Shown one piece after another: positions 35,301 to 48,252 of a DNA stretch of 64,000 nucleotides. The stretch comes from Poecilobothrus nobilitatus (Eukaryota > Arthropoda > Insecta > Diptera > Dolichopodidae): contig OX352773.1 in the NCBI GenBank assembly GCA_947095535.1, positions 262,097,590 through 262,161,589 on the forward strand. The letters are read 5' to 3'. Position 1 is the stretch's first letter; every line of letters begins with the position of its first letter. The position numbers were made by a program, and so were the translations under genes. A model generated the notes under the pieces. It saw only the letters and a list, made by a program, of their open reading frames with translations. It did no database searches and had not been told where the DNA came from.

Positions 35301-36989
35301 AACAATGTTTTAAAGCAATAGAATAGAATGAAAAAGTAGTCAATAAATTATTCAAACATTTTGTACTGCAGAATCTTGAATCGATCACTTTAGCTTTAAA
35401 GAATAAAAAAGTTAAGAACTATCTATTGCTTCGCAACGTTAAATTCAAAACTTATTTATTTATTAAAATAATCCAAATTACATAATATAATAAAATCTAA
35501 TTACAATGCGTAAATTTATTATGTATATTGACTCGACTATAGTAAAAAGTCTAATTTTGAAAAAGCCTATTCATTATTATTAATCCCTAGTAAAAAAAAT
35601 TTGACGTGCGGCACTGATCTATATATATTTTTTTTTTCTTTGTATAGGTGCCTACTGGATTTTTTTCTTAAGTGTCCACTTATATAACTGTTATCATATT
35701 AACTCTAAACAATAAACATTTTTAGTTATGTAGAATTTTTTTTTTTTGAAATTCTTATCAAATGTTATCACATGTCAAGTTTTAAATTTTAACAATTTTC
35801 AAATATTTCGGATTCATTCACCTTTTAAATCAACATTAAAATCAAAAAAAAAAAAAACATTTAATTGATAAAAAAATAACTAGGTTAATTTTTAACCTTT
35901 AAAATGAATTTGAATCAACTAAAATTTGTTGTAATATTTTAAATTATATTTTTTTCATTTGTATATTTTAAATTGTTGCTTTACTTATTTACTTCAATTT
36001 ATCCATAACTATATGTATAGCACCCGCAAAAAAAAAGAAAATTATTTCATGACTTTAACGAATATCAATTGCGTATTCATATACTTAAGTGCATTAACAT
36101 TAAAAAAAAAATTAATTCACAGTTTCCTCACAACAAAAAAAAAAATTTTTTTTTGAAAATTTCAGATCAGAAGAAATCAACCGACACAAAAATCACGATA
36201 ATACGTCAACACAAAAAAAAAAAAAAAATACGATATAAAAATTCACGGTACGAAAATTTTTATCTGATCGTCACGAAATCCAAGAACGAATTAAAGATAT
36301 CCAGACAGTACACATTCGATGAATTTCAATCCTAAACTAAATAATTTTTAACCAAAATTTGAAAGATAGAACGAATAAAAAATTTAAAACATAATATTAT
36401 TATTATTAGTAGGTATTATAATTTTTTTTTTTTTTTTTATATTTAAATTAGATACTTAAACTAACTGATACCGTTATTTGTCTAAATCATACAATCTTTT
36501 AACAAATCAAATACATACAAAAATATATACATACTACATATTATTTATTTATATGTACATATGTGAAAACTAAACTAAGAATTAGAATTAAAGTGCATCA
36601 GCATCATTTTTTATAGTTAAAATTTATCATGTTTACATGTAGATTTTGAATTAAATTTAATTTTAATTTAAAAGCTCCTTAAGTCAAGTTGATTTTAAAG
36701 ATGTTAACACACATACACAACTCAAAATTAATATAAATTTCTCTTATAAGGATTTATCATTATTATTCCTTCTAATGATTTCTGCCTAAACTTAATTGTT
36801 TAAAATTACTTAAACATAAATATGTATCTTCCTATTTCTGCTTGCTTCGCAACAGTAAGTACATTATTAAGTATGCAGAAAGTTAGTTATTTAATTAAAT
36901 TTAACTTTAGAAATTATTAATTTTTTCAGCTGCTAAACTTTTTAAATCTGGCCTATTAATTTCTTTAAACTTTAAATATTTTCAGTTAA

Positions 36990-37108
36990 TTCACCTGCCA
37001 CATAAATATGGCAAGCCTTTCCTGCGCAGATGTGATACAGGAGAATTATTATTACGAATTGTAACAGCGTATTTTATACGCTTTTACTCATTAGGCCTCC
37101 GAGACCCC
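36990..37108 (-). mobile_element. tRNA-derived SINE family 1, internally deleted
   Basis: The complement starts GGGGTCTCGGAGGCCTAATG (A box) and GCGTATAAAATACGCTGTTA, but the B-box block is missing, and it joins directly to the body ending ATTTATGTGGCAGGTG. Confidence 0.7.
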
Positions 37109-38739
37109 AGATTTAAATTATTATAATGACTTATTACCTTGATTAAATTATTTTAGACTACTTTTATGAGATGGTAAATTTTAATAAAATTTCAATTCAA
37201 ATACAATTTTAATATTATGTATACAGTATTAGGTTAGACGATATAAACTACTTATCACTATGGAAACAACATTTAAAACTGTCAACATTTTATCAACAGT
37301 ATACGTATAAACCGTTACCGTTCCATTAAATTAAATTAAACAAGTGTTTACTTAATGGATTTAAAATAAATATTAAATAAAATAAAAAAAATAAAATAAA
37401 AACATATTATTATAATGAAAAGAAATTTTTATTTAAATTTATAATATTTAATGTGGTAAATAAATAATATATAATTGTTATTGTCCCGCGTCAAATCGTT
37501 TAACGTTGAGCATAGCTAGATGACATTTAGAAAAAAAAAATTAATTAATGAAAACAATAAAAATAAAAGACACAATCATTTGTCAAGTGGATTCGCTTAC
37601 AATGATAAGAAATAAAAATAAAAATAAATAATATGTATATAAAAACAAATAAATAAAGGTCGAAAAAAGGTTAGAAGAATTTTGATAAAAAATTAATTCC
37701 TTATAGTTTTTAAAAATAAATAAAGAAATATATTTTAAAATAACCATTAATTTTCAATGATTATTAATGTTATTATCAGTGTGAACTTCTAAAATCATCC
37801 AACAGAATATATTATTAAAAACAGATCCAACAGAAAATGTTATATTTTTAATTAATTTTTTATCAGTTTTTTTTTTTTTTTTCATGGTTGACTTTATTAA
37901 TTTGTTTCTAATTTGCAAGTTAAAATTTCTAATCACAAGTTCAAAAGGTTTCAAATGTCATTTCTAAAGTAGTTTTTTTATTATTTTATAAAGATTAAGA
38001 AATAAATGTTGAAAATATAACGGGTGTTTAAAATTAGCATGTAAAGGTTATATTTAGCAACTCTAATGAACTTACATTATTTGAGCATTTGATATTCTTC
38101 TCAAACAACTTAATATTATATTAACGTTTATTTGAAAATTTTAAAATTTTGTGACTATTTTAGATAAACAAAATCAAAAGACTACCACCATTGACAAATG
38201 ATCGAGGGAGTTTTCGGGATCATATCCCGATTTCACCTACCTTGAAGATTACTAATGCATTAAAGTACCTCTCATCAATAAATAAAAAAAAATCAACACA
38301 GCGCTTTAAATTCCGTTATCTTAAAACTTGAAATTTTTCAATATTTATACCTATATTGACACTTAACTACCATGATAAAACAAAATAATGTTTGACAACC
38401 TGACAATTGTGTTCCAATTTTTCTGCTAGTGGCAAATATAAAAGTATGAATACACTTTTTGTCATATTATCTCACCCAAAAACAAGGCAATTGGTTAAAC
38501 ATCTGTTTTATAAAGTGCACACCTTCAAAAAAAATATGTTATAAAATAATGTTGTGGCTAGTTGCTTTAGAGAATATTTTATTTTAACATAACGGTATAC
38601 TTAAATATTAAATTATTACCTATATTAAATATATTGAAAAAAAATATTGCACTTTGTTTTACATATATTTAACTTCCAATTAAATTATAGCGGCCATTTT
38701 TTTTATATTCTACATAGTACGAATACGAGTATATACAAT

Positions 38740-39075
38740 TAGTTAGAAGTCATTCAAGAACTTGGACTTTCTTATAACATCACATGGAGTATTCTTCATA
38801 AAGATTTGATGAAGGTGGCCACCAAGATCATGCGAAATAACTTTATTTTTTTGGCATTAAAATAGATGTTTTGATTTGGCATTATGTTCAATCATTTAGG
38901 TTTACTCCAATATACAACAAACACTCAATGACCTTAAAACCAACATTATTTGTATTATTGGTAAAATAAGTGCAGATTTATGTAAACAGTGGTCAAAATC
39001 GGTATTCCAGAATAAATTTTTTAAAAACCTCCAGAAGCGGGCATTTACATGAAATCATTTTTAAATAACAAATGT
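38740..39075 (+). pseudogene. Internally deleted mariner-like transposase relic
   Basis: 38745-38830 reads VIQELGLSYNITWSILHKDL plus MKVATKI, like the second helix-turn-helix of mariner-type transposases (LGLS..T.W.ILRKDL). About 38925-39065 reads TLNDLKTNIICIIGKISADL, then CKQW, and after a gap KNLQKRAFT. This resembles the transposase C-terminus (A.IR.VIGEI.ADLCQ.VV.NW...C..RGGHL). The central catalytic domain is missing, so this is a deletion derivative of a family different from the 14.8 kb copy. I could not identify its TIRs. Confidence 0.6.
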
Positions 39076-39900
39076 AATAAACCAATATCTAAAATAAATA
39101 AAAAATTATTATTAAAAATATTATTGGGATATTAAAATAATTTTTAAATAAATTAAAGGATATTCTATGATATTAAATATATTAAAGGAATTCTATGATA
39201 TAATAGGTGAAAAGAATTTCAAGTAGTCGTAGCAGAGTTCAAAACAAACAAAAAACTCCACGTTAACTGTATTTATTCATAGCAATTCTAAAGATAATTA
39301 TATCCAAAATTTTAAGACCTATTACATAAAGTGTATGGTATGTAAACGGTTAGTTAAGCCTTTTCTACCTAATGCCATATGTTATCGTCTTATGTATTAT
39401 GATTATCTAAAAATTGTTTTAAAACTTAAAGTCTACAGAGTTTTTATACTGTATCAAAACATGATCAATTGGAAAATGATTAATTATTTGTCTTCGTAAT
39501 ACAAAAAAAGAAAAACCGCGGAATGAAATTATTAATAAATGAATAAATATTTTTATGTTCAGTCTAGAATTCATCAAGTAAATTTTGGAAATATTTAAAT
39601 TATTTGCAAAATTATTTACTTTGTATATCACCACAAACCAAATTCATTCTATATATAAAATTTTTTTTTTGCTCCCAACCAAAAAACCACACATTTGTCA
39701 CCACGAAACTATTAACTAAAATAAATTGTTTTAGTTATCTGATATAGAAAAAAAAAATATTTGAAATACAATCAGAAAATTTAAATGTCAGATCTGATGT
39801 TCGTCATATTATTTGCCTATGTGAGAATAAAAACCTCTACCCACATTATATGAAATATATGCAATCATCTTACTTTAAAAATAATCATCGTATATTTAAA

Positions 39901-40660
39901 CAAGGTAAAATGTATACCAACGGTTTTTAAAGATGCACATTTTCCAAAAGACAATGCAAAATGTTTAGAATTATGGCATTGCATCATTTTGATATTGTTT
40001 TATAAAGGCAAGTAAAGATCCGGTTTTCTAACATTTTTAGATTCTGAAACTACTACGCAGAAGCTGAGATATATGCATTCAAAATAGGGCTTTTTCGCAA
40101 TTTTGAGAGATGTAACTCCGTAACCTTATATAACTAAGAAAAACGTAAAAATATATTACTGAAACTTTAATTTTTATGTCTTACCGAAGCAAAATTTTTG
40201 CAGGGTATTTAAAAGTTTCAAGTCTTTATCTAGAAGTAGGCCGGAGTTATGAAGGAAGAAAAATCATGCAAAATTTCATTTTCACTTAACGATAAATTTA
40301 AATACTAAATTTTAAAAAAAATGTATAATTTTGATATAGAGTTATAAAGGTAAAAAAAGTCCTTGGGGTTGAATGGGATTTTTAATTGAAAAAATTTTAA
40401 GCTGAACTTAAGATTTGCACATTTAAAAATCAAAGTTTGAGGGGCTGTAGCTTCGTAATGGGTGCGGCTACATGAAGTAGTGGTTCTATAAACATTAATT
40501 TTTTTATGAGACCTATCCATGGTTAAAATTGCTTCCATTGGAATCCATTGGTCTATCTTTAACGGTGTAGCAGTTTTATAAACAGACGGGCGGACGGGCA
40601 AAGTGAAACTAATAGGCAATTTTTTTCAAATTTTTTTTTTTTGAAAATGTGCTAAAAATG
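39901..40660 (-). mobile_element. Family B repeat, copy 3
   Basis: Minus-strand copy. Read on that strand it starts near 40660 with CCTATTAGTTTCACTTTGCC and a CCGTCCGCCCGTC tract, and it ends CTTTAAAAACCGTTGG...ATTTTACCTTG at 39901. That is the same terminus as copies 1 and 4. Confidence 0.68.
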
Positions 40661-42242
40661 TTTAATATTAAATTTAAAAACAAAAAAAAATGTCTAATAA
40701 TAAAATTTAAAAATTCTATATAGATATTTTTTGAGTTCCTTTTACACAGTAAATTACACTTTTCTACTCCAAACTGGCAACTACACAAACCTTCCACTAA
40801 GAGTAGATAGATTTAAATATGCGGTTATGTTAATTTAGTATTCCATTTACCAACTACTCTCAATTACTTTCGACTATTCTTTTCGTGTAAAGGGAACGCA
40901 AACATAACATACATATTATATACAGACAGACTACATATTAAAATTAATTTATTATCAAAATTGCATAATAATATTTATATTATTTATTTAAGAATTCAGT
41001 ATATCTATCATATTCATTGTGACATTTTTTTTTTTTTTTTTTTTTTAACTTATGGATATAAGAAATCTCAGATCATGATAAAACTGAATGTTATATGATT
41101 GTAAAATATACAATAATTTAAATTTATTAAAAACTATTTCCTTTATGAGTTCAAGTTCAAGTTATATATATATATTTATATACATATACATTATTATTAA
41201 AATTTATATTAAAACAAATAAAATATATATGGTATCATAGTACATTATTTCAGACATACTTTGTTCCAATTAGAAGTAATTTAACCTAATATAATATATC
41301 TAAATCTTAAACTATTAACTAGCTATTTATATTTTTTTTTCCTGTCCTTTGCTTTATTCAAAATTTAATGCAATATTTTATAAAATATTCAAATATTTAA
41401 ATAATGGGTTCTTCACTTTAATTGAATATAATTTTTAAATTCTAAAGTAAGAAAAAAAAAAAAAATTATTTTTTTTATAAAAAACTAAAAAATGGTCCTA
41501 TCTTTTGATTAAATATATATACATACCTACATATATAAAACTAATATAATATTATACAAAATGATTAACTGATACATGCGATGATGAATAGTGCGCTAAA
41601 CAATGACATTTCTTCTCTCTCACTTTTTTTTTTATTTGTTCATTGTCTCTTCCACAATTTTAACACCTTAATATATATATTATGTATGTATGTATGTATT
41701 TACATTGATAAATTTAAGCTTTATCATTGCCATACTAAAAAATTCAAGTAGTTAAACTAAATAAATATATTCTAATTTTGATTTGTTTAAAAAGAAACTT
41801 TTAACAAATACAATTAGATAATTGCAAATTTAGCCTAAGTAAATAATCATTCTATCATAAGCGCATTTGACTACTGCATTGTGTAAATATCTTTAGTTTA
41901 AATATATATATATCATATACTCGTATGTACAAATATATGATTTTTAATTTATTTTCAAGTCAAATGCTTATAAAATGTAAATATTTTGTTTTATGTTATA
42001 AATAATGATTTTTGCTTTGTATTTATATCTAGTATTTTAATATTACATTAACGTTTATAATAAGTTTATTTTTTTTTTTTTAAACTAAAAAAAATTTGAC
42101 AGGAGCAAAATTAGACAAGAGAAACTAACATTTTAGAAAATATTTAAATTTAACTGTTTGAGATAATTTTATTTTAGAGTGGTTGACTATATGACTTTAA
42201 ATTGAAATACAAGACATATAAATTAAGATAAGTTTTTAAGTT

Positions 42243-42545
42243 TAAGGGAACCTTCCAAGGACACCAAGAATTTACCCCTTCGTAGTGTCAGATTCTTACT
42301 GATTAAACTCACCTCCCCCTGTAGGCAATATAATGAGATGAAACCCTTACCTGCGAACGCAGTATATTGGCTAGGGAGTAGAGATAGGAAATGGATACGA
42401 AAACATTAAATTGGAAGTGGAACTGTAAAGCAACAATGAATCCGCCTATTATTATTATTATTTGCTAACAATTACTATAGCTGTTACAACAGTTACAACA
42501 TGTAATAGTATATAACACCTTACTATGCATGAGGTAATTATCTTT
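42243..42545 (-). mobile_element. Composite-family SINE, 3' part, minus strand
   Basis: The complement contains CCTCATGCATAGTAAGGTG, GCGGATTCATTGTTGC, GCCAATATACTGCGTTCGCA and GACACTACGAAGGGGTAAAT, in the same order as 47440-47770. The tRNA head is absent. Confidence 0.65.
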
Positions 42546-43755
42546 CTTATTATTAATTTGAAAGTTTATTTTATGATATTTATTGTTAAAAAATAATTTC
42601 CGTTATACGCCCACCACAAGCTATAACTTTAATAAATCCCAATCGATTAGTTTAAGTTTGAATCACTTTATTCAGCAATTGAGATATTATTTCCGAAATA
42701 ATATTCATTTATGTTGACTTCTAAAGCGTCGATTGTTCCAGATTTATCAAAAAATAATTCAATGACGTTAACTATCACACAAATCACAATCATCAATCAC
42801 ACCAGTGCACCATTACACTGCACTATTTCTTTAAATAATGCTATCATAAAATTTATATTACAATAAATTAATTGTTTTGGTAACTGAATAACAAGTAGCC
42901 TAAGATTCTTGTCATCAAAAGTCATCCAAATCGATCTCAAACTAATTTGGAAAAAAAATAATTTATTAAGGATCTGAAACAATCGCTAGATGGCAGTAAC
43001 ATTCGTTCAATTTTTAAATGAATTAAGAGTAAATAATGCCTCCACAATAATTTTAAACCAATATAAAATCCAGAATATAGGGTAGAAAGCAAAAATATGA
43101 AATAAACCTCCTGTAAAAATAGAGATAGATAAAGAAAAAAAAAACAGAACATTTAATTTGGTAACAGTGAAGAACGTAATTAATTATTAATTATTTTACG
43201 AATCGTAAACCTTCTATTTTCGTTTAAGTAAAAACAAATATTAGAATAATCGACTTTTGTTATTTAGTTAGGATTCATCAAGCTTTTTTATTGAGCAAAT
43301 GTTGGTATGAAATTAAAAAATTATAAAAGTGCATATGCTCTTGTAGAAAGTCTAGGCCAAAGTAGAAATTATCTTGTAACAGTTCTATATTATTTGAGAA
43401 TTAAACGAATAATCGACAACCTTAACTAAAACATTGAATAAATGACATTAATTTAATCATATGTTTAATGCATGCATTATAAAAAATATCAGATATCATG
43501 TTATTTAATTTTTTCTAATCAGTCTATTTAAATCTTCGGGTATATATACATATACTAATTTAGAGTTTGCAACATGAAATAAAAATATAATTTCCATGTT
43601 TTAAATTAAAATACTTCTGTTTATTACTCTCTATATAAATTAATATATCTTCTGTTTATTACGGTAGATTTAAATTTAATTTACAACAGCTTTTAAAATA
43701 ATAAATAATATGCATATATGTCATAGGTAAATAATTATTTCAAGCAAATATTTTT

Positions 43756-43943
43756 TTTTTGGTTTATTCCCCTGCCACATAAATTCGAAAAGAAAATTAC
43801 ACAACCTTTCCTTTTCAAGTGTGGCAGTAAATGTTGTAAGGGTAAATTATTCTTACGGTGTGTATGGGATTCGAACCCACACTCCCTCGGTGTTTACAAC
43901 GTATTTTATACGCTTTTATCCACTAGGCTACCAAAGCTCCTAA
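43756..43943 (-). mobile_element. tRNA-derived SINE family 1, with target duplication
   Basis: The complement reads the same head (GGCCTAGTGG-like, then GGGTTCGAATCCCATACAC) and body to TTTATGTGGCAGGGGAATAA. The flanks carry CAAATATTTTT at 43745-43755 and 43944-43954, a target-site duplication of 11 bases that marks true retroposition. Confidence 0.82.
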
Positions 43944-44589
43944 CAAATATTTTTAATAACTATTTAATTACTATTCAATTTTAGGTTTATTCACTCTATA
44001 ATTGCTTCCGAAGGGTTCGAAGAGTCGAATATCGAATATTCAATAGTAGAAATTTAAGTTTAATTAAAATAATTGGATTCTCGCGGATAATAAATTTATT
44101 GAAATCCTAATTTTGTAGCTAAACTCAAAATCAATTGAATTTATATAATTATTAAAACTATTTATCTAAAAAAAACTGTAGATACATATATTATGTTTAC
44201 CATATAACCAAAATATCCAATAAAAATTAAGATTTTCCAACTATGTTTTCTTAATATTTTATAACAAACAATTTATAACTTTATATAAAACTTTTACATA
44301 AGTTAATAAGATAAATAAAAAATTCAAAAACCAAATAAAATTAATTTTGGCAATTGAATTATAGTGACTTTACAAAGTTTTAAATAAATTTTGAAAGTTT
44401 TTTCTTCGGTTTCGGCTTTTTAGGAGTAAAAGTGATCTAAGAATAATGCTTTTCAATTATTTTTTTAGACATAGAAAAGATAAGAAAAAACTTTTTATTG
44501 TAATTTTTAAGTAAATAAAATATTATTTTCTTTTGGTACTTATTTTTTTTTCAACTAAATTTACTGGATATTTCTTTTGGAGCACATTT

Positions 44590-45796
44590 CCAAAAAAAAA
44601 TTTGAAAAAATGTGCTTATTAGTGTCACTCTGTCCCTCCCTCTGTCCATCTGTTTACAAAACTTGTGCACCATTAAAGATAGAGAAAAAAAATTTAACCA
44701 TGGGTAGGTCTCATAAAAAAATTAATTTTGTGGAACCACTTTCTCACGTAGCACCATCCATTACGAAGCTACAGCCCCTCAAACTTTGAAAAAGTCCTAT
44801 TTTTAAATGCATATATCAAATGTTCTGCTTAACATTTTTTCAATCTGAAAACGTTATTCGACAGATATTTATTTTACCTTTGTAAATCATTATCAAAATT
44901 ATATAAGTTTTTTAAATTTAGTATTTAAATTTACCGTTATGTGAAAACCAAATTTTGCATTATATTTTTACGGGGCTTTCAATTTTGAGGAAAGAAAGAA
45001 CTTCTAGAATTAGTATAAGTTTGCCCAGAAATTTTTTTTGACCACTCCTCGTTTATGAGCTATTAGGGCTCAAAAATTGAAAATTTGCTATTTTTAAACA
45101 TCTGTAACGTAGGCACCTGTACACATTTTACTTCAGCAATATATAAAAATTAAAACTCAAGTAATATATTTTTACGTGTGTTAACGGTTTTGTTTAGTTG
45201 TATAACTTTCCAGACTTACAGCTCCTCAAAATTGCAAAAAAGCCCCATTTTCAGATTTATATATCTCAGGCTCTGCGTAATAGCTTTACAATCTAAATCA
45301 GCTAGAAGACCGGAAATTTTCTATAAAACAATTAGAAAATTATGCAATATTTTGTAATTTACTATTTAAATTTACCGTTATGTGAAAAACCACATTTTTC
45401 ATGAAATTTTTTTTTCATAACTCCGGCACAGCTTTAGACAGGAACCTGAAGTTTTGAGACAAGAAAGAACTTATAGAATTAGTATTTAAAAAAATTTTTT
45501 GTACCAGCCCCTGTTTATGAGCTATTAGGGCTGGAAAATTGAAAATTTTCTATTTTTAGGCGCCGGTAACTTAAGCACCTGTACAAATTTTTCTTCAGCA
45601 AGACATAAAAATTAAAGCTTCAGTTATATATTTTTACGTGTGTTAACGGTTTTTCTTGATCATATTTTGACATATTGTCTTATTACAAAAAATTTCTTAA
45701 ATTTTATTTTTTAAATTTTCCAATTTTTGTGTAAGTCACAATTTTTAACAGTTTGTATAGTCTTTCGGAAACCCGTTGGTTTACATTCTACCTTGT
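44590..45796 (+). mobile_element. Family B repeat, copy 4, with internal duplication
   Basis: The longest copy. It starts TGTGCTTATTAGTGTCACTC and ends CCGTTGGTTTACATTCTACC plus TTG. A block of about 440-460 bp is present twice in tandem: TTACCGTTATGTGAAAA at 44931 and 45372, and TATGAGCTATTAGGGCT at about 45054 and 45516. Other copies have it once. Confidence 0.72.
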
Positions 45797-46284
45797 TTTT
45801 TTTTGTTTTCAGCTAAAATAGAAAAACTTTTCTAATATTTTAGCGTTGAATTGTGACAGTGAATTGATAAGAAATTTTTTAAATGAAATCTTTTTAAAAT
45901 AATAAAAAAAAAATAACAAAAATGTTATAAATTAAGTGGAAAATTTTAAATTTTGTAAAGTTTAAAAATAGAAATTTTTGAAAATAAACTAACTTTAGAA
46001 ATCTGATATGAGTTTAATTGAAAATTTGCTAAACCACAATATTTACGATTTAATACACAAATGTTACAATTGAATTGAAATAAATGTTCATGTTAAAAAA
46101 AGGAATCATTTAAAATAAAACGCTCTGATTTTATATTTGATTTCTTGTAAAATAGAAATTATAGCCTAAAATTTGAAGTACATCAAAAATAAATCAATTT
46201 CTGTCTGATCTATAGTATTCAAAATATCCCTATAGTAGATTTTGAAAACACTCTTAATAATTTCTTTGTAAGAATTAAGTGAAG

Positions 46285-46605
46285 CCAAGTAACAGGGGAT
46301 CTCAATTGAAAATCAGCTGCAGTGGTAAGGACACGTGGAGAACATGTGGCATAAAATTATTCCTATAATTGGAACAATAAAAGGATCAAAATATGATTTT
46401 ATACCAAAACGTATCAAAAATGCTAATAAATTCTCATGTATTATCGGACATACGCTATCAATTGGTCGTTTTGTTCAGACACACTGATAAATAAAAGCCA
46501 ATAATTAAATAACCAAAGCTGTGAAATTCATTTATAACTACAGTGCATCTATGATGTTTAAAGAAATCAACAATATCAAAATAGAAGAATTAATATCATC
46601 ATCTG
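46285..46605 (+). pseudogene. LINE RT thumb/C-terminal relic, 5' part
   Basis: The frame from about 46310 reads IENQLQW, a stop, then GHVENMWHKIIPIIGTIKG and KYDFIPKRIKNANK, resembling the thumb region of non-LTR reverse transcriptases (IDN.L.W..HI...C.KI...IG.......IP). 46530-46600 reads KAVKFIYNYSASMMFKEINN and then IKIEEL (compare KA.R.I.......LFKELNI..I..L). It is cut by the composite SINE at 46606, and the LINE appears to continue at about 47805. Confidence 0.6.
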
Positions 46606-46676
46606 ACTCATGGCGTAGTGGGTAAGTCGCCAACCTTTCAATCGAATGGTCTTGGGTTCAAACCCCGGTCAGGTCA
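46606..46676 (+). promoter_or_regulatory. tRNA-like SINE head with RNA polymerase III A and B boxes
   Basis: GGCGTAGTGGGTAAG resembles the A box (TRGYNNAGNGG type) and GGGTTCAAACCCC the B box (GGTTCRANNCC). It does not fold as a complete tRNA and is followed by SINE sequence, so it is a promoter relic and not a tRNA gene. Confidence 0.6.
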
Positions 46677-46734
46677 TAAATAAAAAATATGTAGTACTTT
46701 TATATCGTAATAATGTATATCGTATAATTAATAT

Positions 46735-46852
46735 TAGTAATAATAACAAGAATAATAATAATAGTAATAATAATAATAATAATAATAATAGTAATAATAA
46801 TAATAATTATAATAATAATAATAATTATAATAATAATAATAATAATAATTAA
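46735..46852 (+). repeat. (AAT)n microsatellite inside the composite SINE
   Basis: A long AAT run with occasional AGT and ATT interruptions. Shorter AAT runs separate the internal modules through 47430. Frames across it give poly-Asn or poly-Tyr and are not genes. Confidence 0.9.
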
Positions 46853-47804
46853 TAATAAATAATAGCTGCTACAGTGGAGCCATCTTTGGTTATATCATGC
46901 AAGTAAGGTGTTATATACTGCTGCATGTTGTAATTCACGGATGGCGCTGACTGTGTAGTAAAATAATAACAATAATAATAATAGCAATAATAATAATAGT
47001 AATAATAATAATAATATTAATAATAATAGTAATAGTAATAGTAAAACAAATTATAATAATAATAATAATAATAGCTGCTACAGTAGAGCCATCTTTGGTT
47101 ATATCATGCAAGTAAGGTGTTATATACTGCTGCACGTTGTAATCCACTGATGGCGTTGACTCTGTGGTAAAATAATAATAATAATAATAATAATAGTAAT
47201 AATAATAATAATAGTACAATTAAATAGTATAATAAATAGTACAATAATAATATAACAATAATTATAATAATAATAATAATAGTAATAATAATAATAGCTA
47301 CTACAGTGGGGGTATCTTTGGTTATATCATGCAAGTAAGGTGTTATATACTGCTGCACGTTATAATCCACTGATGGCGCTGACTCTGTAGTAAAATAATA
47401 ACAATATTAATAAAAAATATTAATACCAATAATAACAGCCGCTACAGTGACAGTGGGGGTTGCCTTCAATAGTTGCCTCATGTAGTAATATATACTACTA
47501 CTACATGTTGTAACTATTGTGACGGCTTTAGTCACTGTTAGCAAAATAATAATAATAGGCGGATTCATTGTTTCCTTACAGTCCCACTCCCAATTCAATG
47601 TTTCCGTATCCATTTTCATATCCTTTCCTATCCCTACTCCCTAGCCAATATACTGCGTTCGCAGGTAAGGGTTTCATCCCACTATATTGGCTAAAGGGGG
47701 AGGTGGGTTTAGTCAGTAAGTATCTGACACTACCAAGGGGAAATTCTTGGTGTCTTTGGAAGATTCCCACCTCCCTTAGGAAAAAAAAAAATATATATAA
47801 CTGG

Positions 47805-48020
47805 ATAAGGAAGGATTATATCTACAATAAATCAAGTGTAAGCTTGGAAAGCAGAGCTATGATATCGAACACACAAACAAGATACAGCGAACTATTAAAC
47901 GTACCACCGAGTAAAACTCAAAAACGCAAGGATAGCCTACTTTCATCAGCAATTTGGATTTTTAATCAGCTACCGTATAATATGAGATACATATACCAAA
48001 AATTTAAAAAAATAAAATAA
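47805..48020 (+). pseudogene. LINE reverse transcriptase C-terminus, 3' part
   Basis: An open frame reads WIRKDYIYNKSSVSLESRAM, then TRYSELLNVPPSKTQKRKDS and LLSSAIWIFNQLPYNMR, ending TAA at 48018-48020. The pattern (short polar stretch, P..KT...K.S.L..A...FN.LP..) is that of the extreme C-terminus of LINE reverse transcriptases. It probably belongs to the same copy as 46285-46605, separated by the SINE. Confidence 0.6.
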
Positions 48021-48252
48021 AAGTAAATAATTAGAAAGTATAATAAGGAAACAATGCAAATTTAGACTGTTCATCACCAGTTTTTTTTAATTAAAATAGG
48101 GATTAACATATTAAAAGTAAAGAAAATTATAAAATATGAAAATAAAAAATGTATAATGTTAATGCTATATTGAAATAAAAATAATAATTATAAAAAAACT
48201 CTCTTAATATCATTTGAATTTTAATCTTTATCAAAGAAAAATAGAAACTTAC

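Larger units (their letters stand above)
46606..47791 (+). mobile_element. Composite tRNA-headed SINE with amplified internal module
   Basis: In order: a tRNA-like head (46606-46676), an (AAT)n tract, tandem copies of a block beginning AGCTGCTACAGTGG at 46864, 47073, 47295 and 47436 (each separated by AAT repeats), then a unique body (TTCAATGTTTCCGTATCC; GCCAATATACTGCGTTCGCA), a stem-loop tail and an A-run at 47780-47791. The head has an A-box-like GGCGTAGTGGGTAAG and a B-box-like GGGTTCAAACCCC. The same parts without amplification occur at 3899-4235. Inserted in a LINE relic. Confidence 0.7.

Noticed and set aside
40305..40797. Two overlapping minus-strand frames of 104 and 62 codons
   Set aside because: Both lie in or at the end of family B copy 3, a non-coding repeat; the same words in other copies carry different frames.
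46935..47370. Minus-strand frames with poly-Tyr and poly-Ile/Leu
   Set aside because: They are translations of AAT repeats inside the composite SINE.
47568..47790. First half of the 150-codon plus frame as a host protein
   Set aside because: 47568-47790 is the body and tail of the composite SINE; only the part after about 47805 resembles a LINE protein.
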